Notes: generated from the sequence alone by a model not told the origin. A DNA stretch of 64,000 nt from DAHVFK01 sp963755395 (GCA_963755395.1 CAVWJJ010000002.1:434001-498000); one strand, 5' to 3'; numbered from the stretch's first letter, positions 46,324 through 54,473 are shown. Numbers and translations: made by a program.

Positions 46324-47573
46324 GGGTGGCCGCCCCTCGCCGCGTTCGGCGCCAGCGCGCTGGCGGATTGCGGCCGCGCGGCCGCCGCCGCGGGCGCCGT
46401 GGCTCCTATCACGACCTTTTCGCCGGGCTCGAGTCCGGAGACGATCTGAGCCGAGACGCGGTTCATCACCCCGACCTTCACCTCGCGCTCCAGAGCCTTG
46501 CCGTCGGCGCCGATTACGCTTACCCGCGCAATGCCGTTGGCGAACTGAGTGCGCGCATCGAGGCCTGCGCCCGCGCCGCGGGTCCTGCGCGCGCCGGCTG
46601 CGGACGCTACCGGACGCAGCGCGGCGAGTGGAACCAGCACCGCGTCCTTCGCGCTCGCGGCGACGAAGAACACCTGGGCCGTCATCTGCGTCATCAGCGT
46701 CTGGTCCGGGTTCGCCACGTCGAACAGCGCGTCGTAGAGCACCACATTGTTCACCACGTTCGGCGTGGGCGGGATCTGGCGCAGCTTGCCGTAATAGCGC
46801 CGGCTGTCGCCGCCCAGCGTGGTGAAGTACACGTCCATCCCGAGGTGCAGCTTTGGCACGTCCGCCTCCGAGACCTGGGCCTGCACCGTCATCGTCGACA
46901 GGTCAGCGATGCGCATGACGATCGGGGCCTGCTGATTGGCGTTCAGCGTCTGACCCTGCTTTGCCGCCTGCGAGACGACAGTTCCTGCAATCGGCGCGTA
47001 GATCTTGGTGTAGCCGAGGTTCGCCTGGTCGCCGCGCAGCGTCGATTCGGTCTGTTGCAGCTGCGCCTTGAGCGCATTCACCTGGGCAACGGCCGACTGC
47101 CGCGCCGCATCGGCGCTCTGCAGTGCGTCGGTCGTCGTCGCATGCTCCTTGTCCATGTCCTGCTGGCGCGTGAACTGCAGCTGCGCCAGCACGCGCTGCG
47201 CCTGCTTGTCGGCGAGCTGTGCCCGCAGGTTGAGCAACTGGGCCTGATCGCCGTCGACTTTGGCCTGGTAGACCGAAGGATCGATCTCGGCCAGCAGCTG
47301 CCCCTTCTTGACGACGGCGCCGATGTCCACGAGCAGGCTCTTCAGCTGCCCCGAGACCTGGGTACCGACATCGACGAAGTCCTTGGGCTGGAGCGTTCCG
47401 GTTGCGGTGACCGTATCCTCGAGGTCGCCGCGCTGCGCCAGCGCCGTGATCAGGCCGGGGTTCGCGCTCGCGCGGCCGGACCATGTCCGCCACGCGTAAT
47501 AGCCGGCTGCCGAGAGCACGACGCACGCAACAAGGACGAGTGCAAAGCGGCCGAAGGCAGATCGACTCTTCAT
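46320..47573 (-). CDS. macA: MacA-type periplasmic adaptor
   Basis: 417 residues: an N-terminal membrane anchor (FALVLVACVVLSAAGYYAW), a lipoyl/barrel-sandwich domain interrupted by a long coiled-coil hairpin (rich in Ala, Gln, Leu; DGDQAQLLNLRAQLADKQAQ), then the beta-barrel and membrane-proximal domain ending EPGEKVVIGAT. Adaptor of the MacAB-duct export pump. First gene of the three-gene operon. Confidence 0.93.
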   Translation of the reverse strand: MKSRSAFGRFALVLVACVVLSAAGYYAWRTWSGRASANPGLITALAQRGDLEDTVTATGTLQPKDFVDVGTQVSGQLKSLLVDIGAVVKKGQLLAEIDPSVYQAKVDGDQAQLLNLRAQLADKQAQRVLAQLQFTRQQDMDKEHATTTDALQSADAARQSAVAQVNALKAQLQQTESTLRGDQANLGYTKIYAPIAGTVVSQAAKQGQTLNANQQAPIVMRIADLSTMTVQAQVSEADVPKLHLGMDVYFTTLGGDSRRYYGKLRQIPPTPNVVNNVVLYDALFDVANPDQTLMTQMTAQVFFVAASAKDAVLVPLAALRPVASAAGARRTRGAGAGLDARTQFANGIARVSVIGADGKALEREVKVGVMNRVSAQIVSGLEPGEKVVIGATAPAAAAARPQSASALAPNAARGGHP

Positions 47574-47598
47574 GTCGAGTTAAGCCGGAGCAAGCGGG

Positions 47599-47712
47599 CT
47601 AGCGCGGTTTTGCAGGCGGCAGCCGGGTAGAAGACACCGGCGGCACGTCGGGCTTCTTAGGTTGCTTGGGCTTCTTCGCTTCGCGGTTGCTGCGTTGACG
47701 GCCTTTTGGCAT
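47599..47712 (-). CDS. Small basic KKPKQPKKP-type protein
   Basis: 37 residues: MPKGRQRSNREAKKPKQPKK, then PDVPPVSSTRLPPAKPR. The ATG is preceded by AGGAGAG and the frame is closed by a stop, so it looks like a real micro-protein. I recall similar short basic proteins beginning MPKGQQRSN in other proteobacteria, function unknown. Two palindromes lie 61-82 bases upstream. Confidence 0.7.
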   Translation of the reverse strand: MPKGRQRSNREAKKPKQPKKPDVPPVSSTRLPPAKPR

Positions 47713-47772
47713 TCGAGCTCTCCTGGCGTACGTACATGATGCGCAACCCTAAGCCCAATGCGCTCCGGACTC

Positions 47773-47788
47773 TGTGCGGTCGCGCACA
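47773..47788. promoter_or_regulatory. 16-bp palindrome, perfect arms
   Basis: TGTGCG-GTCG-CGCACA, 56 bases before the PAS-GGDEF gene and 61 bases before the divergent small basic gene. Confidence 0.75.
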
Positions 47789-47793
47789 CCATA

Positions 47794-47809
47794 TGTGGGG
47801 GGACGCACA
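47794..47809. promoter_or_regulatory. 16-bp palindrome, second copy
   Basis: TGTGGG-GGGA-CGCACA, right arm perfect, 35 bases before the ATG at 47844; centre 21 bases from the first copy. Confidence 0.6.
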
Positions 47810-47843
47810 GAAAGGGCACTGGCGCTTGCGCCACACTTTAGGC

Positions 47844-49196
47844 ATGGAGACCCGTTCGCTTCCTGCGCCCACGGACCAAACCCTGTCCACGGTTCTTCTC
47901 GTCTCGGACATTCCCGTCGATATCGCGCTGATCGAGAGGGCGCTGGCTGAGTCGTCTGGCAGCCAATTGCGCCTGGAACGGGTCGGGCGCCTCTCCGACG
48001 CGGTCAAACGCCTGCAGCAGGTTGGAATCGACGCCGTCCTGCTCGATCTTCTTCTGCCCGACAGTCGGGGGGTCGAGACCTTCGAGGCAGTATTCGCGGC
48101 GGCCCCGCTGGTGCCGATCCTGCTCCTTGCCAGCCGGGAAAACGAAGAGATCGCGTGGCAAGCTACGCAGCTTGGCGCGCAGGATCACCTGCGCAGGGAA
48201 CATCTCGACGCGTACTGGCTGCCGCGGATTCTGCGCAGCGTGATTGAGCGAAAGGTGGGTGAAGAGGCGCTGTTCGCGGAACGGGAACGCGCGCGGGTTA
48301 CGCTGAACTCGATCGGCGACGCCGTGTTGAGCACCGATGTCGCGGGCAACGTAACCTATCTCAATCAGGTTGCGGAAGAAATGACGGGCTGGTCCGGCCG
48401 GGAGGCGTCGGGCCGTCCGCTGGCCGAAGTGTTCAAAATCGTCGACGCCGTCACGCGCAAACCCGCGCTCGATCCCTTGGCTGAAGCCATCCGCCAGGAC
48501 CGGACCGTGGGCCTGAGCGCGAACTGCATCCTCATACGGCGTGACGGGCGCGAAGCCGCGATTGAAGATTCGGCCGCCCCGATCCACGACCGCACAGGGC
48601 AGGTGACGGGGGCAGTGATCGTGTTCCACGACGTCAGCGCGGCGCGGGCCGTCACGCAGAAAATGGCCCACCTGGCGCAGCATGACTTTCTGACCGATCT
48701 GCCGAACCGGGTGCTGCTTGGCGACCGGGTCGCAATCGCGATTGCCCTGGCGCGTCGCCACGGCAAGCAATGCGCCGTTCTGTTTCTGGATCTGGACGGT
48801 TTCAAGGACATCAACGACAGGTTCGGACATCCGATCGGCGACCAGCTGCTTCGTTCGGTGTCCCTACGCCTGGTGGGTTGTGTGCGCGATTCCGACACGG
48901 TGAGCCGGCGAGGCGGCGACGAATTCGTGGTGCTGCTGTCCGAGATCGAGCGCGCGCCGGATGCAGCCGTCAGTGCGGAAAAGATCCTGTTGGCGGTGGC
49001 GGCGCCGCACCATCTTGGCGGGAAGGAAATTCATATCACGGCGAGCATCGGCATCTGCGTGTTCCCCGACGACGGCCCGGACGCCGAGACGTTGATCCGT
49101 CGCGCGGATAGCGCCATGTACCAGGCAAAAGAAGATGGCCGGAACACCTTCCGGTTCTTCAGGGAAGACATGCGCGTTGCGGCCGTCGGGCTCTAG
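47844..49196 (+). CDS. Receiver-PAS-GGDEF protein (probable diguanylate cyclase)
   Basis: 450 residues. A receiver-like domain (residues ~10-130) keeps the phospho-acceptor in AVLLDLLLPDSRG but has VSDIPVD in place of the usual double Asp. A PAS domain follows (TLNSIGDAVLSTDVAGNVTY, MTGWSGREASGRPL), then GGDEF: HDFLTDLPNRVLLGDR, an RxxD inhibitory site at 348-351 and the active-site GGDEF at 357-361. No EAL domain. It should make cyclic di-GMP. Start chosen downstream of the two palindromes, which then fall in its promoter; open sequence extends upstream. Overlaps the convergent permease stop. Confidence 0.9.
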   Translation: METRSLPAPTDQTLSTVLLVSDIPVDIALIERALAESSGSQLRLERVGRLSDAVKRLQQVGIDAVLLDLLLPDSRGVETFEAVFAAAPLVPILLLASRENEEIAWQATQLGAQDHLRREHLDAYWLPRILRSVIERKVGEEALFAERERARVTLNSIGDAVLSTDVAGNVTYLNQVAEEMTGWSGREASGRPLAEVFKIVDAVTRKPALDPLAEAIRQDRTVGLSANCILIRRDGREAAIEDSAAPIHDRTGQVTGAVIVFHDVSAARAVTQKMAHLAQHDFLTDLPNRVLLGDRVAIAIALARRHGKQCAVLFLDLDGFKDINDRFGHPIGDQLLRSVSLRLVGCVRDSDTVSRRGGDEFVVLLSEIERAPDAAVSAEKILLAVAAPHHLGGKEIHITASIGICVFPDDGPDAETLIRRADSAMYQAKEDGRNTFRFFREDMRVAAVGL

Positions 49197-50290
49197 CGCC
49201 CGAGCAGCTCGCCCGCGGGCTTGAGCGATTCGACCCGGTCGAAGACGACCTTGGCGATGGCCACCAGCGGCGCGCCGAGCAGCAGCCCCCACACGCCCCA
49301 CAGCCAGCCGAAGAACAGCAGCGCGATGAACAGCACCGCGGCGTTGACGCGCGCGAAGCGGCTTTGCAGCCAGGTCATGAAGGCGAAGCCGATCACACCG
49401 GCAATCAGCAGCGACGACCCTGCCACGGCGAGCGCGTAGACGAGCGAGCCGGACTGCAGGAACGCCGCCACGCCGGCCCCGAGCGCGAGCAGCGCCGGAC
49501 CGAGGTAGGGCACGAAGTGAAGCACGCCGGCCGCGATGCCCCACACGCCCGCTTGGTCCAGGCCGAGCGCGAGGAAGACGAGCCAGGTGCCGAAGGCCAG
49601 CAGGGCGTTGGAGGCCAGAACGGCGAGCAGGTAGCGCTGCACCTGGAGGTCGATCTCCTCGAGGATGCGCACGGCGTCTTTCTTGCGGGTAAGCGACGGC
49701 CCGACCAGCTGCAGCAGCTTGCGCCGGAAGTGCTCTCCGGAGGCGAGCAGAAAATAGGTCAGCAGCAGCACGATCGGGGTCTGCGCCGCGACCGCGGCGA
49801 CCAGCGCGGACTGCGCCAGCGTGTAGTCGCTCAACCAGGTGGGTTCGGGCGCACGGACCGCGCTTGCGCGGGTGACCGGTTTGGTGCCGGCATCGGATGC
49901 GGCCCCCTGCAGCTGGTGAGCGGCCTCCTGCACGTTCTGTAGCGCGGTCGGAGCGCTCGTTCGCGCGCTGCTCAGGTCCTTGCGCAGCTTGCGCGCCGCC
50001 TGGGGCAGCTTTTCGATCAGCGCCTCGGCGTCGCCGCTCAGCGCGTAGCCGGTCCAGGAAACGCTCCCGACCAAGGTCGCCAGCACCAGCGCCGCGCCGA
50101 TGCTGCGCGGCATGTGCCAGCGCTCGAGCCAGTCGACGATCGGGTGCAGCGCGTAGCTCGCGAGGATCCCGATCATCAGCGGGACGAAAAACGCGCGCGC
50201 GAGGTACAGCGCGGCGACCAGCGCGAACACCGCAAGCGCGCGGGCTGCCAGCGCCGCGGAGTCGGCGACCGGGATGTCCGCCTTGTTCAC
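49193..50290 (-). CDS. AI-2E family transporter (PerM-like)
   Basis: About 365 residues. Some eight membrane helices with the family layout: RALAVFALVAALYLARAFFV then PLMIGILASYALHPIVDWLE at the start, a long periplasmic-type loop (ALIEKLPQAARKLRKDLSSA), and late signatures GVLHFVPYLGPALLALGAGV and FGWLWGVWGLLLGAPLV. Substrate unknown despite the family name. I chose the GTG at 50290 preceded by AAGGCGG, because the longer frame would overlap the DUF883 gene upstream. Confidence 0.87.
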   Translation of the reverse strand: MNKADIPVADSAALAARALAVFALVAALYLARAFFVPLMIGILASYALHPIVDWLERWHMPRSIGAALVLATLVGSVSWTGYALSGDAEALIEKLPQAARKLRKDLSSARTSAPTALQNVQEAAHQLQGAASDAGTKPVTRASAVRAPEPTWLSDYTLAQSALVAAVAAQTPIVLLLTYFLLASGEHFRRKLLQLVGPSLTRKKDAVRILEEIDLQVQRYLLAVLASNALLAFGTWLVFLALGLDQAGVWGIAAGVLHFVPYLGPALLALGAGVAAFLQSGSLVYALAVAGSSLLIAGVIGFAFMTWLQSRFARVNAAVLFIALLFFGWLWGVWGLLLGAPLVAIAKVVFDRVESLKPAGELLGR

Positions 50291-50324
50291 GACGGGGCCG
50301 CCTTGTCCGGCCCGCGCCGTTTGC

Positions 50325-50648
50325 CTAGCGCTTCGCGGCCAGAAAGCCGAGCGCGGCTCCGACAACGATCGCGATGCCGACGGCGGACCAGGGATTGCCG
50401 CGCACGTAGCGATCCGCCGCCGCGGCGCTTTCCTTAGCCCTGTCGATCGCAGGCTGTGAAGCTTCCGCCAGGCTGGCTCTGGCGCTGGTCAGTTTCTGCT
50501 CGAACCGGGTCCGCGCCGCCGCGAATCCTTCGCCCGAAACGCTTGCCGCGGCCTTCAGCAGCTCCTCGCCGTCGGCGATCATTGCCCTGAAGTCGCCGGC
50601 CATCTTGCCCTTGGCTCGGTCGAAATCCTGCGCTGCCTGTTGCATCAT
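50325..50648 (-). CDS. DUF883 (ElaB/YqjD-like) protein
   Basis: 107 residues. A long amphipathic helix (DFDRAKGKMAGDFRAMIADG, FEQKLTSARASLAEASQPAI) ends in a C-terminal anchor with the family signature YVRGNPWSAVGIAIVVGAAL followed by GFLAAKR. E. coli members bind ribosomes at the inner membrane in stationary phase. Next to the AI-2E permease on the same strand. Confidence 0.88.
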   Translation of the reverse strand: MMQQAAQDFDRAKGKMAGDFRAMIADGEELLKAAASVSGEGFAAARTRFEQKLTSARASLAEASQPAIDRAKESAAAADRYVRGNPWSAVGIAIVVGAALGFLAAKR

Positions 50649-50686
50649 CGCTCGCTCCCTGAGGCGCCGTTGGATCGGTCGTATCG

Positions 50687-51121
50687 CTACTTCTTGATGC
50701 TCATTGCGTTGCCGACGCTGGTCACGCCATCCACTTTCTGGGCGATGGCGATCGCCTGGTCGATTTGCGCCTGGCTGTCGACGAAGCCGCTGAGCTGAAC
50801 TTCGCCCTTGCGCGTCTCGACCGCGATATCGAAGCTCTTGATGTCCGGGTCGGCAAGCAGCGCCGCCTTCACTTTGGTGGTGATGACGCTGTCGTCAATC
50901 TCCGTGCCCGCGGTAGTGGTGGCAGCTTGAGGGGTGGCCGCAGGTTCAGGGGTGGTAGCAGCTTGCGGGGCGGCCGCGGGTTCAGGGGTCGTGGCGGCCT
51001 CGCTGGTGGTCGCGGGCTGCGCCGCCTGCTCCTCCGGGTTCTTGCCGCAGCCGGCAACCAGCAAGGACATTGCGCCCGCGAGCGCTACACCCAGAACGAG
51101 ACGCTTACGATCGATACGCAT
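50687..51121 (-). CDS. BON-domain lipoprotein with Ala/Pro/Thr repeat
   Basis: 144 residues. Lipobox LLVAGC (Cys25), then about 45 residues of repeated ATTPEPAAAPQA units, then a BON domain: DDSVITTKVKAALLADPDIK, TRKGEVQLSGFVDSQAQIDQ, DGVTSVGNAMSIKK. BON domains (as in OsmY) bind phospholipid and turn up in osmotic-stress proteins. Related in domain to the protein at 51419. Confidence 0.88.
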   Translation of the reverse strand: MRIDRKRLVLGVALAGAMSLLVAGCGKNPEEQAAQPATTSEAATTPEPAAAPQAATTPEPAATPQAATTTAGTEIDDSVITTKVKAALLADPDIKSFDIAVETRKGEVQLSGFVDSQAQIDQAIAIAQKVDGVTSVGNAMSIKK

Positions 51122-51183
51122 GATGATGTTCTCCGTATGAGGTTATGAAGCACTACATGATGGGGTGCCGGTGCGGCGCGGTC

Positions 51184-51199
51184 TGTGCGGTGGCAAGCA
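51184..51199. promoter_or_regulatory. Half-palindrome TGTGCG
   Basis: TGTGCG-GTGG-CAAGCA: left arm perfect, right arm poor; 63 bases before the BON gene start at 51121. Confidence 0.3.
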
Positions 51200-51207
51200 T
51201 TGACGGT

Positions 51208-51378
51208 TCATCTTTTCGTTTCCCCGACCGGCTTCAGCTTGTGCACGTTGCTCTCGCTCAGGCAACTCTCCTGCTTGAGTCTCTTGCGCACTGCCGCCCA
51301 GGTTTTCGCTATGTCGGTGGTATCGGAGCGGACATAGCCTCGCGGGTACCTGAATTGGTCCGTGAATTGCGGTTTCAT
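51208..51378 (-). CDS. Possible small protein, 56 residues
   Basis: ATG to TGA: MKPQFTDQFRYPRGYVRSDT, TDIAKTWAAVRKRLKQESCL, then SESNVHKLKPVGETKR. Amino-acid use is protein-like and fills a 300-base gap between two BON genes. No clear ribosome site. I recall comparable small proteins with FTDQFRYPRGYV in related bacteria, but this is unverified. Confidence 0.5.
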   Translation of the reverse strand: MKPQFTDQFRYPRGYVRSDTTDIAKTWAAVRKRLKQESCLSESNVHKLKPVGETKR

Positions 51379-51418
51379 CCGAGCCGACGACGCGGGTAGC
51401 GGGGCTTTGCCGTCGGAA

Positions 51419-51730
51419 TCATTTCAACTGCATGTCGTTCTTGACGGACTTCACGCCCGCGATTTCGCGCGCAACCTCGACCGCCTTGCTCATGTCGTCG
51501 CGGGAACTCACGAAGCCGCTCAACTGCACGATGCCCTTGTAGGTCTCGACGTTGATCTCCGCCACTTTGAGCGAGGGCTCATTGAAGATCGCCGCTTTCA
51601 CTTTGGTGGTGATGACGGAGTCGTCGACGTATTGCCCCGTCCCTTCGTGCGTGGGCGTGGCGGCGCAACCCAGCACGGACAGCAGCATGACGGCGAGCAA
51701 GAGAGCGGAAAGACGCTTGATTCGTTGCAT
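51419..51730 (-). CDS. BON-domain lipoprotein
   Basis: 103 residues. Signal peptide with lipobox LSVLGC (Cys22), then a single BON domain: YVDDSVITTKVKAAIFNEPS, ETYKGIVQLSGFVSSRDDMS, GVKSVKNDMQLK. OsmY-like stress protein, probably periplasmic and lipid-anchored. Shares VITTKVKAA and QLSGFV with the protein at 50687. Confidence 0.9.
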   Translation of the reverse strand: MQRIKRLSALLLAVMLLSVLGCAATPTHEGTGQYVDDSVITTKVKAAIFNEPSLKVAEINVETYKGIVQLSGFVSSRDDMSKAVEVAREIAGVKSVKNDMQLK

Positions 51731-51757
51731 GACTGAAACCTCCGGTTGTGCGTTGAA

Positions 51758-51982
51758 TTAGTGCCGCGCGAGGGTTTTCCAGTCGCGGTTGCGGCTGATG
51801 AATTCTGCGAGTTGCCGATCGGCCTGCTGCTTCAGGGCGCCGCGCTGCGCCTGGATCCTGCCCATGAGCCGTTCGCGCCGGCCGGCGGCTACCGCGAGCG
51901 GATCGCCGCTCAGCCTGCCCCACCCTTCCGCTATCGTCCCGCTGAGCTGCCTGCAGATGCCGTAGATGCGAACCCGATTCAT
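51758..51982 (-). CDS. CsbD-like stress protein
   Basis: 74 residues from the ATG after GGAGGCAAC. Reads NRVRIYGICRQLSGTIAEGW followed by GRLSGDPLAVAAGRRERLMG and a Gln/Arg-rich end. The GxxxxxxGTIxExxGRLxGD pattern is that of CsbD-like proteins. It is divergent from the regulator at 52107, with a perfect palindrome between them. Confidence 0.75.
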   Translation of the reverse strand: MNRVRIYGICRQLSGTIAEGWGRLSGDPLAVAAGRRERLMGRIQAQRGALKQQADRQLAEFISRNRDWKTLARH

Positions 51983-52056
51983 GTTGCCTCCCAGTTCCAG
52001 TTCCGCGCCGCAATCGAACGGAAGCGCGAATCGTGTTCCGTCTGAAACCATCAATC

Positions 52057-52072
52057 TGTACGTTGCCGTACA
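52057..52072. promoter_or_regulatory. 16-bp palindrome, GTACG variant
   Basis: TGTACG-TTGC-CGTACA, perfect arms, 35 bases before the regulator ATG at 52107 and 75 bases before the divergent CsbD-like gene. Same GTACG variant as upstream of the paralogue at 19284. Confidence 0.7.
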
Positions 52073-52106
52073 TACGCTGCCCGATATTCAAACTAGCCTT
52101 GCGGGT

Positions 52107-52844
52107 ATGCTCGCGCCACGCGCCCCGAACAGCCTGCTCGCCGCCCTGCCTGGCAGGGAGTACCGGCGGCTGCAGGCCGGGCTCGAGCCGGTCACGCTGA
52201 CCTTCGGCGATGTGCTCTACGAGGCGGGCGAGGCGATCCGCCACGTGTACTTTCCCGGTACCTCGCTGGTGTCGCTGCTCACGCTGGCGGACGGCCATCT
52301 GGCGCTCGAAGTCGGCCTCATCGGCCGCGACGGAGTGGTCGGCATTCCGCTGGTGCTGGGGCACGACTTGTCGCCGGTGCGCGCCCTGGTGCAGGGAACG
52401 GGGTCGGCGATGCGAATGGCGGCGGCGCCGTTCCTGAAGGAATTCCGGCGCAGCCCGCCGTTGCAGCGCGAGCTGTACCGCTACACTTATTCCTTGATGG
52501 CCCAAATCTCGCAGACGGCCGCGTGCAACCGGTTCCATGTGGTAGAAGAGCGTCTCGCGCGCTGGCTGCTGATGACCCACGACCGGGTGAAATCGGATCG
52601 ATTCCGGCTGACGCACGAATTCCTCGGCCATATGCTGGGCGTACGGCGGGTAGGCGTCACCAAGGCGGCGCAGGCGCTGCAGGAGCGCAAGCTGATCAGC
52701 TACAGCCGCGGCGACATTACCGTGCTCGACCGCGCCGGTCTGGAGGCTGCCGCTTGCGCGTGCTACACGGTGGTCAAGGACATGCACGACGGAGCGCGCG
52801 ATGGTCAGGCGGCCGCCGGGATGCCCGTCGCGGTAGCGGCGTGA
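52107..52844 (+). CDS. Crp/Fnr-like regulator, paralogue B
   Basis: 245 residues, same architecture as the protein at 19284: FGDVLYEAGEAIRHVYFPGT, EVGLIGRDGVVGIPLVLGHD, SQTAACNRFHVVEERLARWL and helix-turn-helix LTHEFLGHMLGVRRVGVTKA. The recognition helix has Val and Lys where CRP has Glu181 and Arg185. No Cys cluster. Start at the ATG preceded by GCGGGT, right after the palindrome; open sequence continues upstream through the operator. Its end overlaps the next regulator gene (GTGA). Confidence 0.87.
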   Translation: MLAPRAPNSLLAALPGREYRRLQAGLEPVTLTFGDVLYEAGEAIRHVYFPGTSLVSLLTLADGHLALEVGLIGRDGVVGIPLVLGHDLSPVRALVQGTGSAMRMAAAPFLKEFRRSPPLQRELYRYTYSLMAQISQTAACNRFHVVEERLARWLLMTHDRVKSDRFRLTHEFLGHMLGVRRVGVTKAAQALQERKLISYSRGDITVLDRAGLEAAACACYTVVKDMHDGARDGQAAAGMPVAVAA

Positions 52845-53587
52845 CGCGCGCCCCGGCCCCTGCCCCGGCGATGGCGAGCAAGAACCGCATCCTGGCCGCG
52901 CTCCTTGCCACCGAGTACAAGCGCCTGCTGCCCAAGCTCGAGCACGTGACGTTGCGGCGCGGTGAGACGGTATATCGGGCAGATCAGAGGATCGACGCGG
53001 TGTACTTTCCCGAGGATGCCGTGGTCGCGATGGTCGACACCACGCAAGATCGCCACACCGTAGAGGTAGGGCTGATCGGTCGCGAAGGGATCCTGGGCAT
53101 CAATATCTTCCTCGGCGGGATCGTCACTCCCGACAGGGCGATCGTGCAGCTGCCGGGCGGCGCGATGAGGATGAAGTCGAAGGATTTGCGCAAGGAAATG
53201 CAATTTGGCAGCCCGCTGCAACAACTGCTTCTGAACTACACGCGGAGTTTTGTCGCGGTGATCAGCCAATCGGTGGCCTGCAGCCAGCACCACGACATCG
53301 AGCAACGGTTGGCGCGATGGCTGCTCACCATGAGCGGCTATGCGGGCTCGACCGAGCTGCTGATGCTCCAGGATTCGATCGCCGCCATGCTCGGGGTGCG
53401 CCGTGTAAGCGTTACCGCGGCCGCCGGCAAATTTCAAGCGGCAGGATTGATCAGCTACCGGCGCGGCCGTATAAGCATGCTCGACAGGCCGGGCCTGGGA
53501 AAGCGCTCCTGCGAATGCTATCGGTTCATCCGGCGGCAGTACGAAGACCTGTACGCCGCGCTGCCGCGACTACTGTCCCGCCACTGA
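52841..53587 (+). CDS. Crp/Fnr-like regulator, paralogue C
   Basis: 248 residues from the GTG overlapping the stop of the preceding regulator; an ATG ten codons later (52871, MASKNRILAALLATEY) is an alternative. Sensory fold: LRRGETVYRADQRIDAVYFP, EVGLIGREGILGINIFLGG; DNA-binding part LQDSIAAMLGVRRVSVTAAA. Recognition helix again starts GVRR but lacks the Glu and the second Arg of CRP. Forms a tandem with paralogue B, so the two are probably made together and may form heterodimers. Confidence 0.86.
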   Translation: MTRAPAPAPAMASKNRILAALLATEYKRLLPKLEHVTLRRGETVYRADQRIDAVYFPEDAVVAMVDTTQDRHTVEVGLIGREGILGINIFLGGIVTPDRAIVQLPGGAMRMKSKDLRKEMQFGSPLQQLLLNYTRSFVAVISQSVACSQHHDIEQRLARWLLTMSGYAGSTELLMLQDSIAAMLGVRRVSVTAAAGKFQAAGLISYRRGRISMLDRPGLGKRSCECYRFIRRQYEDLYAALPRLLSRH

Positions 53588-53606
53588 CGGCGGCGCGCGC
53601 CGCAGG

Positions 53607-53801
53607 CTACTTCTTGTCGCCTTTGGCCGCATCCTGGACACTCTCACCGGCCTTCTCGATCTGTTTTCCGGCCGAGTCCATCGCCTTGTCTACTTGCTTT
53701 CCGGCGTGCTCGGCCGGACCTTCGTGCTGGGGGCAGCCCGCCAGGCCGAGCATCAGGCCCGCTGCCGCCAATGCGGTGACCACGCTGTAAGCGGGTTTCA
53801 T
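53607..53801 (-). CDS. Entericidin-like small lipoprotein
   Basis: 64 residues. Lipobox GLAGC (Cys23), mature part hydrophilic with a repeated helical pattern (AGKQVDKAMDSAGKQIEKAG) and end DAAKGDKK. Resembles entericidin/YqjD-like small stress lipoproteins. Three bases downstream of the DUF3309 gene, likely one transcript. Confidence 0.75.
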   Translation of the reverse strand: MKPAYSVVTALAAAGLMLGLAGCPQHEGPAEHAGKQVDKAMDSAGKQIEKAGESVQDAAKGDKK

Positions 53802-53804
53802 TGT

Positions 53805-53963
53805 TCAGATCCTCCCCAGCAGGAACAGAACCAGAATGATCACCAGCACTACCCCAACAACGCCGCTGGGGGCATAACCCCATTGCCTGCTGTGCGGCCA
53901 CGCGGGAATCACGCCAAATAGCGCCAGAACCAAGACAATCAGAAGAATTGCTCCCAAGCTCAT
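53805..53963 (-). CDS. DUF3309-type small membrane protein
   Basis: 52 residues: MSLGAILLIVLVLALFGVIP, the conserved AWPHSRQWGYAPSG loop, then VVGVVLVILVLFLLGRI. This is the DUF3309 layout (two helices and a W-G-Y-x-P-S-G turn). GGAGG five bases before the ATG. A palindrome lies 53 bases upstream. Function unknown. Confidence 0.85.
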   Translation of the reverse strand: MSLGAILLIVLVLALFGVIPAWPHSRQWGYAPSGVVGVVLVIILVLFLLGRI

Positions 53964-54015
53964 GTCACCTCCTAACAGTCATGTCGCATCATGGAGCGGT
54001 ACCGCCACGGCGATC

Positions 54016-54031
54016 TGTGCGGTAGCGAACA
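54016..54031. promoter_or_regulatory. 16-bp palindrome upstream of the DUF3309 gene
   Basis: TGTGCG-GTAG-CGAACA, one mismatch in the right arm, 53 bases before the ATG at 53963. Confidence 0.65.
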
Positions 54032-54040
54032 CAAAGAAAA

Positions 54041-54069
54041 GGCCCGGAACAGGATCGCCGTTCCGGGCC
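54041..54069 (-). terminator. Rho-independent terminator of the small glycine-zipper gene
   Basis: GGCCCGGAAC (54041-54050) pairs over ten bases with GTTCCGGGCC (54060-54069), nine-base loop. On the minus strand the stem runs into TTTTCTTT. It lies 116 bases past the stop at 54185. Confidence 0.8.
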
Positions 54070-54148
54070 CGGTGCTGCAGGTGTTCGTCAGGGGAGGAGA
54101 GGAGCACGAACACCCGCGGATATCCTGCGCCAGCTTTCGAATCCGTTC

Positions 54149-54164
54149 TGTTCGACACCGCACA
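54149..54164. promoter_or_regulatory. 16-bp palindrome, second site in the same intergenic region
   Basis: TGTTCG-ACAC-CGCACA, one mismatch in the left arm. It lies beyond the terminator, 21 bases past the stop of the glycine-zipper gene; its target is unclear. Confidence 0.45.
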
Positions 54165-54184
54165 TATGGGGGGCAATTGCGCGA

Positions 54185-54418
54185 TCAGTGCCGGCGACCA
54201 CCGTTGGTTTCGACCTGATTGCCGATCACGCCGCCGACCGCTGCGCCGCCGATGGTGCCGATCGCGCTGCCGCCGGTAAGGATGGAGCCCCCGACTGCGC
54301 CTACGCCTGCGCCGACTGCGGTGTTCTGGTCGCGCTGCGACATTCCGCTGCACCCGCCGGCGCCGAGCAGTACCGCCGCCGCGAGCGCACCGAATGCGTA
54401 CCTTTGCATCGTTTTCAT
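54185..54418 (-). CDS. Small glycine-zipper lipoprotein (OsmB-like)
   Basis: 77 residues from the ATG preceded by AGAGG. Lipobox LLGAGGC (Cys18), then a glycine-zipper stretch (AVGAGVGAVGGSILTGGSAI, GTIGGAAVGGVIGNQVE). Resembles OsmB-type osmotically induced lipoproteins. A strong terminator follows. Confidence 0.85.
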   Translation of the reverse strand: MKTMQRYAFGALAAAVLLGAGGCSGMSQRDQNTAVGAGVGAVGGSILTGGSAIGTIGGAAVGGVIGNQVETNGGRRH

Positions 54419-54473
54419 TGGAAGACCTCTTTCAAACATCGATTGACTGCAATTGTCTCTTTGCTCCGCACGC

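Noticed and set aside
51145..51399. An 84-codon plus-strand frame between the BON genes
   Set aside because: It has no ribosome site and begins in the promoter of the minus-strand BON gene; the minus-strand 56-residue frame looks more protein-like.
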